From Amoebophrya sp. A120 (Eukaryota > Sar > Dinophyceae > Syndiniales > Amoebophryaceae): a DNA stretch of 64,000 nt. The notes under the pieces were generated by a model. The model had not been told where the DNA came from, ran no database searches, and saw nothing but the letters and a program-made list of their open reading frames with translations. This document shows positions 26,247-38,168 of the stretch, piece after piece (positions within the stretch are counted from its first letter, which is position 1; each line of letters opens with the position of its first letter). The DNA lies in NCBI GenBank assembly GCA_905178155.1, contig CAJINV010000001.1:16395166-16459165 (forward strand), read 5' to 3'. A program made the position numbers and the translations under genes.

Positions 26247-26740
26247 GCGGCGAGAGCAATTACTTCTACGAAGATTTTTCGCTAGAAGACGCGACATTGA
26301 AGTACAGATCCATCGTACTTAAACAAGACTGCTAGAGAAAACATGAAATTCAAGTCTCTCGTGATGCATCAAAGTTCTTCATCGCTGTCACCAAGATAAG
26401 TGGCTGCACTACCGTTTTCCCCGCGACAAACAGCATGACGCAAATCAATTTCATATCATCGTGCCACGAACTGACACTACCACAAATTTTTCACTGCGTT
26501 TAAGCTGCGTTCCTCGGATCGCCGTGTGAGTATACCAACGATACTCCGCTTGGTTAATCAAGCGGACAAGTCTTCGTCACAACCCATTTTACGCGGAGTG
26601 CTGACAGAAAGAATTCTCTGTCGCTTTTTGCGGCGCTGTGGTGGTGTCGTCACGAGAGAAATCTGGTGTAGCCAGTATGACGAGATACGAGTCGTGAGGA
26701 CGTGTGTAACACAACCTTTTCTACTGTCCCTTGCAGAGAT
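26247..26740. other. Intergenic, no gene seen
   Basis: No supported coding frame. A CCTTGCAG at the 3' edge ends two to four bases before the first ATG of the kinase gene, a good place for a trans-splicing or 5'UTR acceptor. Confidence 0.5.
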
Positions 26741-28946
26741 ATGAAGAGCTCATTAGCCGTCATTAATCATTCCAAAACTAGTACACACAAGATGTTCTTC
26801 TCGCCCGCTTCCTCCGCTCGCGCCGGGGTTCGGCAGTGGACAGCGTCGCGGCCGGCTGCCCGGAGTTTCCGCAACTTCCAAACCGGAGGAAGTTCATCTT
26901 CCACTGCAAGTGTGATACAGTGTCGTCCCTGTGCAGCGCATCCCGCACGCGTAGATACTGCAACGGGAGATAGAAGAAGCGTTCCATGCTCCGTACCACA
27001 TGCGAAATTTTTCTCTTCCACGAGCACAACTGGACCGGGCGAGCAGAACAAGGGGCGCGGCTCGCTGAGCCTTCCCGAGGATTTCGTCCGCAAGGACTCC
27101 AAGGTGCGAACCCGGGCGCACATCGACCGGAAGGAGTTCATCCGGAAACACAGCAGCCAGCTGGATTCTGAGTATTCGTTTTCCAGCGAACTCGGTGCGG
27201 GAGGCTTTGCGAATGTGTTTCTGGTGACACACAAACTCACCGGCCAACTTCGTGCGGCCAAGCGAATTCACAAGAGCAAACTGAAAGGAAACTGGGAAAT
27301 GCTGGAGAACGAGGTATTCATGAAATAATCTTTGAAACAGTTCCACTGGGTGCCGAAGCTGCAAGCGTAGCCAAATGTTATCCTTTTGTCTCGCCCCCAA
27401 CTCTTGCAGGTAAAAGCGATGCAAGACCTGGATCACCCGCACATTTGCAAACTCTACGAGCATTTCGAGGAGGAGGAGTATGTTTACCTGATTCTCGAGT
27501 ACCTGCAGGGCGTTGACCTCTTCGAGCACATGCTGAACGTTTTCTCCGACGAAACCCACGAGCCCCAGGGCCGCTTCAACGAATACGAGGCCGCGGTGCT
27601 GATGCGGCACATGCTCAAGGCGGTTTTCTGTTGTCACAGTTCGAACATTGTGCACCGTGACATCAAGCCCGAAAATTTCATGTTCGCGAACAAGGTTTTC
27701 TTTTGATTTTTCGCGTGATTTTGCTTCACACACAAGCAATGCATGCGTTCCTCTACCAAGTTTGTATGGCAGACACATGAGAAACAAAAAAAATCGCTGC
27801 AACCAAGGTTGATGCCACTCCAGACCTGCGGATGATCGATTTGGGCTTGTCGAAACGGGACCAGCAAGCTGGCGATGGCAACATCACTGGGGTTGAGGGA
27901 ACCCTGGCCTATATGGCGCCGGAAATGCTGCGCGGAGAGCCGTACAACCGGAAGTGCGATGTGTGGCCGCTGGGTGCGATTTGCTACATCATGCTGTGCG
28001 GGGAGCCGCTGTTTACTTTAACTGACGATAACGCAGCAGTGCAGGAAATTCAGAATGGCAATTTCGTAAAGCGGAAGCTGCAGGAAAAGCGCCGGATTTT
28101 GAGTCCTGACGCCATGTCCTTTCTCAAGGCAACTCTTGCATTCGATCCGTCGAGACGTTTGTCCGCGAAACACGCCCTTTGCCACCCGTTCGTGATGAAA
28201 ACTTACATGGAGGATGGTCTGGTTTCCGAACGCGATCCGGAAAAACTGAAGAAAAGTATTTTGTTAGTTGTCACACCTATTTCCTACTGATTTTTCCATA
28301 GATCTGTCCTCTCGCTCGGCCAAAACACAGTGAAAATTTTCAATTTTTTTTCCCTAACTTCGCCGCAACATGAACGTTTTCTCGGACGAAATAATCAGTT
28401 CTCTCGATGGGCGAGGTGCTGGAGCGCATGCGACGGTTTTCGGAGCTTAGCACGCTGAAGCGGTCGAGTTTGATTGTTCTGGCGCACATGATCGGCACCA
28501 GCGCCGACGAAATGGAGGCCTACCGGCTGACGTTCCGCCAGCTGGACACGGACGGAAGCGGGTCGCTCTCCCTCGAGGAGTTCAAGGAGGGCATCCAGCG
28601 GGAGTCGCTGCGCTTGGACCAGAAGCCGATCGAGTTTCCGGCGAACTTCAACGATGAGATCTGGCCGGCGGTGGACCTCAACGAGAGCGACGATATCAAT
28701 TTTACCGAATTTTTAGCCGCCTGCCTCAGCTCCGACCAGTACAACGAAAGCCACTGGCGGGCGGTCTTCCAGGTGCTGGACGTTAACAAGAACGGGCACT
28801 TGAGCGCGGAAGATTTTCGAGAACTGTTTCACGACAACGAAGAGAAGGAAGTCCTGGACATCTGGCACGAAATTTGCGACAAAGACGATGGCACGCTCTC
28901 CGCCGAGCAGTACATTCATTTTATGCAAAACGAGGTACCGGCGTAA
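26741..28946 (+). CDS. Calcium-dependent protein kinase (CDPK) with N-terminal extension
   Basis: A Ser/Thr kinase activated by calcium through its own EF-hands, typical of alveolates and plants. Exons are 26741-27313, 27410-27694, 27808-28255 and 28399-28946; GT-AG introns, in-frame sum, 617 aa (600 from the alternative ATG at 26792). The Ser/Arg-rich, acid-poor N-terminus of about 80 residues resembles a mitochondrial or plastid-type presequence, unlike the acylated start of classical CDPKs. Kinase motifs are the glycine loop GAGGFANV, AAKRI (ATP lysine), HRDIKPEN (catalytic loop), DLG in place of DFG, and APE. The C-terminal half has EF-hands: EF1 DTDGSGSLSLEEF is canonical, EF2 and EF3 are usable, and EF4 (DKDDGTLSAEQY) is shortened and probably weak. 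The start codon is uncertain. Confidence 0.95.
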
Positions 28947-30193
28947 CGACATTCGAAGTTCAGTTTTGAAGCGTTCAGCACAGAAACTGTCCTTCCGGAC
29001 TTGTAGCTGAAATAAAAAAGATTAGCAACACAGAGGGAGAGGATGCTCTCAGTGTATCGACCTTTTATTTCACAAATGGTGCGCGGCCAAGTTTATTGGC
29101 GTAAGTACATTTTCTGTCATTTTCCAGCGTTCTTCTTTACGGCACTCCAACAAACAGAATGACTTTTGCAATTATGTCTCCCCGACGAGATTAACACCCA
29201 GAAATCGCAGCAAAAAAACTATTGCGCACTCCCGTAGAACGTTTCGCCACAAAAAGAGAACAGGTACACGTGATCAGCTCAATTTTGAAGCAAAGTACAC
29301 AAGTTAGTTTAGTTTCCGTTTCAGACAAGAATTGAAGAATTTTTTTGGTGACAAGGAAGAAAGCAGTATGGAAAAATGCAGTGAGGCTGAGGAGCCGAAG
29401 TATGTACTGAATGTCTCTTTCCTACTAATTCCGGATGTAGAGTAAAACAACGCACACTGGAAACACATCGATCCGCTGCTGTTGAAGATGTAAGTAGAAC
29501 TACGCACCAAAATAAGTCACCCGGCTGCTGTCGGTCTCGAAAGAAAAAACAGACACACTACTTTTCGGTTTCGTCCCATCAAGTGCGCAGATTCGGACAT
29601 GAACAGAAGCAAGACTCGGTTGTCTTTTTTTCGTACGAAGCAACCAGGTCGGTCGTAGTCGTTCCGCTGTGAAAATTTTTTGCTCATCGTCCTCCGTGCA
29701 AAGAGAAACTGAGTCGTGCGTCACCTGCGTTTGTTATCCACTTGTAGTGCCGCACATACATTGTAGAAAGACCACTGTAGACGATCATCAACAGCCTCGG
29801 AAATACATCTATTCATGGATTCGAGCGAACAAATGAAACAACTTTTTCCCTCTTTCTGCCCCTCAGGTCCCCGCGAAATTGCACTATTGTGCGAGTCTTG
29901 CGGGACGACGCCAAACCTAATTGAGTAGTTGTTTCATCACTAGTAGAAGCGGAACACGCAAGTGTGTGTTTTGGTGCTGAGTACTTGTACAATCATCCAC
30001 GACCCACACGACCGAAACTTTTTACACTAGTATATCACTCATTGTGATTTCTTGTACGATCACCCCCGACATCAACCCTTCGCGAAGTGAAAATTACCGA
30101 CATAAGGACACACCTCCGTGGATTGAGTCGATCTGCATCAAGATTAGGCGGAATTATAAATCGGAGTAGTTCTTACTTTTTTTAATAGAGTCG
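28947..30193. other. 1.2 kb intergenic, no gene seen
   Basis: No supported frame on either strand. A pyrimidine-rich run with TTTTTAATAGAG lies directly before the ATG of the next gene. Confidence 0.45.
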
Positions 30194-33100
30194 ATGGTGT
30201 TGTCGACGCTGCGCGCGTCGCGGAGTGCCGCGCGCCGCGTGGCGGCGCAGAACGCGCAGCCCAGCAGTTCCGCGTCCTCGAGAGCTCCTTTTCGCTCGCA
30301 AGTCAGATGTTTCTCGGAAAGCAAGGACCACCTCCCGGTGGCCGACCGGCTCGCCTTCTTCGACCGGACGAGAAGTGGGCACTTTATCCCGCTCAAGCCG
30401 GACCCGAACCTGCACGCGGAACTGGAAACCTTCGACCATCCCACGATTCCGAAGAAGAAGTTCGTGAAGGGAATTCGGCCGCCGGCGGGGCTGTACGAGG
30501 CGATGTACGGAGTTCTGAAAGACGAGCTGAAGGCCATGGAGGACATTAGTAAGTACGACCAAGGCATCAGCGAAATGTTGACCGAAACCGAACAGAAGGG
30601 CTACCTCGATTCCCTCCTTGCGAACTTACTTTTCCCAAAAGTCGTCGCACCGCGCGCACAAATGGCCACAAAAAAGACGATGTTGTTCCCCGCTTCCATC
30701 TACTCGCATATGCCAATCGGGATGGGAAACTACTGCATGCAGAAGATGGGCGGAAGTTTTGAGGAGAGTTATCGCTACGTCACCTACTATCGTTCCGGGC
30801 TCATGATGGAAGAGTACTTATTTCGTTTTGCTGAATTTTCACCGTCGAGTCAAATGAAACAAATGGGCAACATAGCTCTGCAACACAAAGAACAAAGCTA
30901 TTTGCACGAGGTGGCGCTTCTGTACTCGTACACGAATTTTTCAATCTTCCATCGTAGATCTGTCACAACATCATAACTGCTTATGCTTACACATCTATCA
31001 AACAGGTTGTACCGCATTGGGTACACGCAGGACGAAGCCATCAAGATGATCTATGGCGTTCTCAAACGTTACATTCTCAACTGTTACATGGATTTGTGAT
31101 GCAAGAATGGCAAAAGTCAAAGGGGTGACCTTGCGCGTCTAGCATGACAAATTTGGCACAGATTCTCAGCCTGTTTGGCTGTTCGAGAATTTGTCATGCG
31201 AAGCAGCTTGATCGTATCAATTCTAATTGTGATTTTGCATGACAAATCATGTAACAGTTGAGAATGTAACGTTTGAGAACGCCATATGATCGCGAAAGAG
31301 CACTTCATGCAGTACTGGTCCGGCGACCCCTTCGGCCCGAAGCGCGACCCGCACATCTATAACCCCTTCAAGCGGACCTTTTACCCGCCGCTGTCGCCGA
31401 TCTCCGAGGGGTCCACGGATCTGGGTCGTGACCACGAGCTGGAGACCGCCCGCCTGTTCGCCGCCGGCTTCGAGGGGATGACACCGCCAGTGACCATTCT
31501 CTCGTCCGGTGACACGGGTATGTTCACCGACGGTGCCCTGAATTCCATCCAGCACCTGGTCGAGGCCTCGGAGCGCGGCTTCAAAATGCCACTGGTGTAC
31601 CAGGTCTGCATGAACAATTCCGCCATCAGTACGCGGTACGACAAGGGCAGGGATTACGGTGTGGATGACTTGGATGTGTGCTTGATGAAATTGGAGAACC
31701 GCTTCGCGCAGTATGAGGGCCTGATCGACCCCGGGTTCGTCTCCCGTGCGGGCGATGTCAAGGACGGCATGGACTGCATGCGGAAAGCAGTCGACCAGGT
31801 ACAAAGGGGTAGATTGTTGCTTGATGTTGCGTCAGTAGACGATACGAAAACTACTAGGCAAATCTTGTTCCGTTCGCAACAACGGAACGCACATGAGAAA
31901 TGAAATTTTTCACCTCACATACGACTTCACCTTGCATACGAAATGACCAGGTGCTGGAAACCGGTCGGCCGACGTACGTGATCAGTTCCTTCCCGTTCCG
32001 TCCGGGTGGCCACGCGGCGGATGCCAACCCGTCCCCCGAGCCGATCATTCTGGATCAGTTCAAGAAGACGCGCGACATCTTCCTGAGCCAGCTGTGCGCC
32101 GCTGCGCCCAAGGGCACCACCGGCCCGCAGCTCGCGAGCATGATGGAGGAATTCCATGACAAGGTCTACGAGGAGGTGGAACTCGCGATTCGCGGCAAGA
32201 ACATCCTGACCCGCGAGCAGGCCCGCGAAATTTCGCAGCCGGGGATCACCACGACCTTGGCCAACGAACCGGGTCAGATCGTAAACATCGACATTGACTA
32301 CATGCTGGCCAAGAACCAAACCGAGTTCGCGGGGATGGGGTCGGATATCTACGGCCGAGCCATCAACAACCAGTTCGACAAGTGCGAAGCCGAAGGCCGG
32401 ACAGTCAGGTATTGTAGTAAAGCGCCAAAGCAATAGCAAACTGCTGGTTTTGTAGCATGAGTGCATGGCTTAGGCAACACTCCACCCTTCGCCCGTGCTA
32501 GAGGTAAGCGGGTCGCTTAGGAAGACAATGTAAAGGTTGTTGCGCGCCGGCAGCATTTGCTTTTCCGGACTCGCATTATAATCTCCTAGTGTTGATATCG
32601 TACAATTATTTCCGCCTTTATTTCAGATACGTCCATCAAGAGAACCACTATGCGGGCGAGCACGATTCTCGCGGTGGCGTCTACGGCGAACTGAACGCTG
32701 TGCAGGGGAAGCACACCAAGAAGTTCGTGTCCATCTTTCCGCAGGAGGCCCAAGTGATGCAGGTCGGTATGGCCATGCGCTCCGTGCTGCCGGATAACAA
32801 TCTGGTTTTCGTCAAGGGACCGCACACCATCTTCAACGAGCATGCCCGGGACATCATGAAGTACGCCGCTTTCCTGGTTTGCGATAGGGGGTTGAAGGGG
32901 AACTGCATTTACTTCTTCGATGGCGGAAGTATTGCAGATAAGGACAACTTCAAGTACAAGGACGCCGAAACTGGGGAGGAGGTATTCTGAAGTGCTTTTT
33001 TTCTCTCTTCGTTTCCACTCTGAAAGTGTCTAGTGTAGTGAAGTTCATCGAACAAAATTGATTTGAAACCACCACAAATCTCATGATCTGATCAGATCCA

Positions 33101-35623
33101 ACGCGACTTGTGGCTCGCGGGCGTCGGTGAGCACCACAACACCCCGGAGTACTCTTCCTACGCGGCCGACGCAAACACGGTGATGGCCGTTCCCTGCGAC
33201 ATGAACGTGTTGTCTGCGTGCATGACCGAGATGGTCCGCCTCTACGACATGGGCCGTTTCATCACTGCGGTTGCGCCCACCAAGGCCTTCCAGGTCCTCC
33301 ACCCCAAATTCGCGTGCTTGCCGGAGGGCCAGGGCTTCACGATTAACGACATCCTGAAGGTCGACTTCAAGGACAAGGGCAAGGTCGCCCCGAAGACCGG
33401 CCGTCCCCTCATCGTGCTGTCTTACGGGCCGGACGCGAAGCTCGTCGCAAAAACCATCGCGGACCACGGCGTATTAATTTTTGCCTTAAGAGCGACTAAT
33501 TCCAATTTCTGTCTTCAAACTTTGTATCATCGATGAACTGCACGCAGATTTTGGTCTCATAATTGTGCTTTCGGGCGAATAATCACAGGTGCAATGCGAA
33601 ATGTTCGTCTTCAACTTCAACCGCGTTCCGAACTCTTTGGTGAGCTACCTGCAATCTCGGTTGAGCGAAGACCTGGATATCCTGCTGGTTGACCAGAATT
33701 GCGACGCGGCCCTCTTTGGTCCCGTCGTCACGGATCTGAAGCAGAAGCTCGGCAACCCGCGCAACTTCTTCTTCGCGGAGTGCACCATCCCGAAAACGTT
33801 TATCCCGTACGGCTTCGGTGAGCCGCTCCTGCAAGACAAGGACATCACTGCCAGCCTCGCGGAAATCGGCGTCATCGACGGTGCTGCCGCGCCGAAGGTA
33901 TGTTTTTGCTTTACTTCTTCTTTTCAGAAACAGTGGCCGCTTCTACGAAAAAGAAAATCTAGAGGCGCAGCTCCCACTTACCCCTTCAAAAAGTTATGTG
34001 TCTGATGTATCTCTGTGTTTCATTCGATTTACAACAGGCATCCGCACCGAAAGCCGCTGCGGCACCCGCAGCCGCCCCTGCTGCCGCACCCGCGGCGAGC
34101 GCCCCGTCCGGCGGTGGTGCCGCTGTCAAGGTCAATGCGCCGATGGACGGAGAGGGCGTGTACCTGACCTTCCACAAGAAGGTGGGCGATTCGGTATCCA
34201 AGGGCGACATCGTCGTCGAAGTTGAGTCCGACAAGGCCACCATCGAGGTCGCTGCCACCACTGACGGTAAAGAAAAGTTAGTTTTTTTCTATCGTCCTCG
34301 ACCTGCTGCGAGGCACATTTCACTTCAATTTTGCCTGCTTGCGCCGAAGAAAATCACGCCATTTTCTTCATCAATACTTCAGGTGTGATCGCGGAGTTCT
34401 TCGCTGAGGAGCAAGAAGAGATGGACGTGGGCCCAGACACTGCGCTCTTTAGCATCGAGCCTGCTGGTGGAGCGGGTGGTGCTGCCCCCGCGGCGGCCCC
34501 GGCCGCACCCGCAGCGGCTGCCCCGGCCAGCGGTGGCGGCGAGGTGGTCAACGTGAACGCACCGATGGATGGCGAAGGTATTTTTTTGATGCTGGCCAGA
34601 ATTGTTTAGCCTGCTTTTGATTGAACAAGACAACAGATCTACATCACCTTGCGGAGTACTAAATTCAGTTATCCCCTGCTCAAACCTTGACACCATTATC
34701 GCAAAACAAACCTCTCTAAAATCGCATCAGGTGTTTACCTGACCTTCCACAAGAAGGTCGGTGATTCCGTTTCCAAGGGCGACATCGTCGTCGAAGTTGA
34801 GTCCGACAAGGCGACGATCGAAGTGGCCGCGCCCGCGGACGGTGTGATCAAGGAATTTTTCGCTGAAGAGCAAGAGGAGATGGACGTGGGTCCCGATACT
34901 AAGCTGTTCTCCATGGAGAAGGGCGGCGGTGGCGGTGCTGCTCCGGCGGCGGCCGCTGCGCCCGCTGCTGCTGCTCCGGCGGCCGCCGCTGCGCCCGCAG
35001 CTGCGGGTGCTGACGGCGTGAAGGAGGTCGCCCTGTCGCGGGTGGAGCAGGCGATGGTGAAGGCTATGACGATCACGCTGGAGGATACCCGCACGTTCAG
35101 TCAGTTCGACTCGCTGGACTTCAACAAGGTCCGGGCCATCGGGAAGGAGGCCGGCGTCACCCCACCGATTGTGATGGTCAAGTACCTGGGCGAAGCCGCC
35201 AAGAAGCACAACCTGAACAAAAAGCTGTCCAAGGACCGAAAGTCCATGCTGTTCCGGGACCAGGTCGACATCGGTATCGCGGTGGATGTCGGCTCCGGGC
35301 TGCGCACGTGCGTGATCCGGGACGTGACCAACAAGACTCTGCAGCAAATCAACGCGGACGTGCAAGGCTTCGTCGCTGCGGGCGGAAAGTTGTCCCCGCA
35401 GGACACCGATTTGACTACAGTTTCCTACACCGTCACCTCCATTGGGAAGAACGCGGCGAAATTTGCAGTTTCCGTTTTGCCGCCCAAGACCGCCGGTATT
35501 CTGTCTATCGGCCGCATGGCGAAAGATGGTGAGGCCTACCTCTCCTTGGCTATGTGCCACGCGACCTTGACCGGAGTTGAGGGTATGACCTTGCTGGGTG
35601 AGGTCAGAGACAGCCTGTCCTAA
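30194..35623 (+). CDS. Mitochondrial 2-oxoacid dehydrogenase E1alpha-E1beta-lipoyl-lipoyl-E2 fusion, 1328 aa
   Basis: One polypeptide carries the decarboxylase and acyltransferase parts of a pyruvate/branched-chain-type complex. Exons are 30194-30813, 31006-31051, 31292-31798, 31951-32408, 32627-32981, 33096-33470, 33589-33897, 34038-34266, 34383-34577 and 34731-35623; the sum is 3987 nt, exactly in frame. Residues 1-45 are an Arg/Ser/Ala mitochondrial presequence. E1-alpha-like: thiamine-diphosphate motif GDTG near residue 296 and MNNSAIST near 330. E1-beta-like: about 490-885. Lipoyl domains at about 920-995 and 1020-1100 each have ESDKATIEV with the lipoylated Lys, joined by Ala/Pro linkers. 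E2 core: 1124-1328. I see no peripheral subunit-binding domain, which fits E1 being covalently attached. The E2 active-site motif reads HATLTG, so the His is kept but the usual Asp of HxxxDG is Thr. Intron 2 is an introner; the others are GT-AG. Substrate unknown. Confidence 0.88.
31052..31286. mobile_element. Introner-type element forming intron 2 of the dehydrogenase fusion gene
   Basis: The element is 235 bp with near-perfect 39-bp terminal inverted repeats starting TATGGCGTTCTCAAACG. It is flanked by an exact 5-bp direct repeat TGATC (31047-31051 and 31287-31291). Removal of the element plus one repeat gives AAG ATG ATC|GCG AAA in frame. None of the six possible registers yields GT-AG. 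It contains GCATGACAAATTT at 31142 and its reverse complement near 31188, a core shared with other introners here. Confidence 0.95.
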
Positions 35624-36968
35624 GCACTTCAGTGGTCGAGTAGTTTTTTGATAGTTCTGTGGTCGAGTGGCAACCTTGTAATTCACTTGCTAGAAAATTT
35701 TCCAGACTTGGTGTCCACGAGTCACAGGCCACGATCTCGCTGTACTCTGTCAGACTACTACTGCGCCATTTCGTGACGTCGTCGCCCTAGTTATTTTCTC
35801 TCACTTTTCTGAGAGGAACGAATTAGGCAAGCGAACACAATTTTTGTTCTCTCTTGCAAAAGAGATGATGAAACTATTGCGCCAGACGTTTCTTCGTGAC
35901 AGAATAGGCAATTTTTACTCGTTTCCGCATCACCTCATCTTTTTTCGGTTTCGCGTTTCTCAGATTCTATGGAAAACAAGCAGACAAGCACTTCTATTTC
36001 ACTTTAGTCTTGGAATATAATCCTTGCAAAATCCTATACACGCATTTGACAGCCATTGGAAACTCAGAAACATTACATCCGTAAGATTCTTGTCGTCGAT
36101 GATATGTTAAACAAAACTATGTGGCGTTGCCTCCGTCCGTCTCCGACTAGTACAGCGGACACGGCTAATGATACGTACCAAATGCAAAATATGTAGCTCC
36201 GTTCAACACCGGTGGTCTTGTACATCTGATGCACAGGACACACTGGGGAAATTAAAAAGTAAACTTTTTAACAACAACGAACTACTGGATCAATAGACGT
36301 AGTCAGGCGCGTATTGTACAAAAAAAATTGTAAATTTTCCACACAGACGAGCAACTACAATCGACATGGCTTACCATTAGCATACTCACCATAAGCGCAT
36401 AGTACTCGCCAGATACATGGGTGCAAGCTAGTCACCACGACATCTGTGATCGCGCTGTTTGAACACATCAACAACACAAAGCAGCAAGGGACAACAACTG
36501 ACCTCCATCAGTTCTAAGCTGCTCTTATGCGTGGCACTTGCTTCGAATAGATAAAAAAAGAAACACGACAAAAACATGAATCCGTCATCGATCTACTTTT
36601 TTTCTGGATTGCTAGGCTGTTTTAGAGTGACAAAAGAGCTCCAATCCGCGCGGCGTGTTCCCCTTGTCGCTTTCACCGAGGTCGAGATCACCCAAAAAAT
36701 TGCGAAAGCTTACCCGGGTGCATAGGCCAAATCAAATATTACCCCTCCTACTATCTTCAGCCACTAGATGGTGACACCAAGGACGTAACAAGAACAACCG
36801 CCAATTGTGATATTATAGAAAAAGACTTCTGGTCTTGTTGGTTAGTGGCTTCGGTTGATTTGTTTCTTGGAAGTCGTTTCACAAAGAGGTTCAGCACCTG
36901 GAAGTCCATGTACTTACAGATCCTAAGTCTGAAATCAGTTTCGCGTTCATTTTGCACTAGTGCAAAGG
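35624..36968. other. 1.3 kb intergenic, no gene seen
   Basis: The 3' flank of the fusion gene and upstream region of RBX1. I see no coding frame, repeat array or RNA gene I could support. Confidence 0.45.
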
Positions 36969-37513
36969 ATGGCAGCTGTGGCTGAAGCGGCACCCTCACC
37001 CGCACCGGACAAGCGCTTCGAGGTGAAGTCATGGAATGCTGTGGCTTTGTGGGCGTGGGACATTCTGGTCGACAACTGTGCAATTTGCCGAAATAACCTG
37101 ATGGAGCCCTCGATTGAGTACCAGGCGAATCCAGCGCTAGCCGGGCCGGACCATGCTGGTCTGCAGATCGCGTTCGGGTGCTGCGGGCACGTTTTTCATT
37201 TGGATTGCATTCAGCGATGGCTCAAGACGCGAAATGTCTATCACATGGGAGATCATCGTGGGCGAAATCAAAATTTTCATGAAATGAACTAGTTCGCACC
37301 AGGTCATGACGTTTTTGCAAAATGAAGAGAGATCGAAGGATCTTTCTTGTTTCTATGCATTATTCAGCACACTGCACCCTCCAACTCTGATTTGGCTCAC
37401 GATTTTCTTCCGATAGTGCCTGTCCGTTGTGCAACCGAGACTGGGAGTTTTCCAAGATAGAGTCGATCGGTCGGGGCAACTTCGACCGCCTGGGTTTCCA
37501 CGCGCAGTCATAA
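36969..37513 (+). CDS. RBX1: RING-box protein RBX1/ROC1
   Basis: The RING subunit of cullin-RING ubiquitin ligases, binding the cullin through its N-terminal strand and the E2 through its RING-H2 domain. [16 protein letters not shown] is the diagnostic cullin-binding and zinc-leading segment, followed by CAICRNN, the [18 protein letters not shown] core and [10 protein letters not shown]. Exons are 36969-37235 and 37418-37513, giving 120 aa (family about 108). The extra length is an Ala/Pro-rich N-terminus and a short C-terminal tail. The single intron cannot be read as GT-AG (see separate entry). Confidence 0.95.
37236..37417. mobile_element. Non-canonical, possibly introner-derived intron of RBX1
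   Basis: Protein conservation fixes the join at AAT|GCC TGT (TRN-ACPLC). The only registers possible, because of a shared TG, are TG...AG, GT...GT or TC...TG, none GT-AG. The ends are CTATC and GATAG, and further in, ATCGTGGGC on the left faces ATCGTGAGC on the reverse strand at the right. This fits a decayed inverted-repeat element like the one at 40527-40730. Confidence 0.65.
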
Positions 37514-38168
37514 GCGTTTCATCTCGCGCCCCTTTGCTGCAGAAGTTGAAGAAGAACCTTGTCACCGGCTATTTTTTTTAGCAAGCGGTCCCATTTTTTT
37601 GTTGTAAAAACACTACACACGCCTTCAATTGAGCTGGTTGCGAAGGTGAACTAATTTTACTGGTCTTGTATCAGAGTGGTTGGCGTTTCTCTTTCCTCGT
37701 AGACAAGAAATTGAATTCATTTGAGTGGCGTCCTGTTTCGACGATACGCAAGAACGACAGCTGTGGTACTAAATGATGACGAAATGTATGAAAAACAAGT
37801 TTGTTTTGATTGGACTGGCACTAGTGGTTGTATACAACCCGTGCATACCGCAACGCATGCTCATAGGTGGGAGTCAGTTGAAAAAAAACAAGAGCCGCGT
37901 CGAGCTCTCAGCGACGCAGGGCGGCATACGACTATTTTCGTGTTTTTCATCGTATTTCCCTTTAAAAGCGTATCCACCGTGTACCGGTAAGAGCGTGAGA
38001 GAAAGAAGAGCGACCACCGGGTACTAGGTGCAACATCGGGAGGCGACTTTTTTCCACATCACCCGAAAAGTTTTCGTTCTAGCTGCCTGACGACTCACTG
38101 ACCATGCGTCCAGGAGACCCGGCCATGGACCTCACGTCGCATTGAAACCTCCTCGGCCATCGTCAGCC
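37514..38168. other. Intergenic, no gene supported
   Basis: An 84-codon open frame at 37773-38027 begins with a signal-peptide-like stretch (MKNKFVLIGLALVVVY from its sixth residue). It has no other support, so I do not call it a gene. Confidence 0.4.

Noticed and set aside
30194-35623. Bacterial contamination as the source of the dehydrogenase fusion
   Set aside because: It has nine introns, a mitochondrial presequence, and neighbours that are clearly eukaryotic.
37773-38027. Small secreted protein gene
   Set aside because: A signal-like start alone is weak evidence. There is no conserved content, and the 5' leader of CFAP52 is expected nearby.
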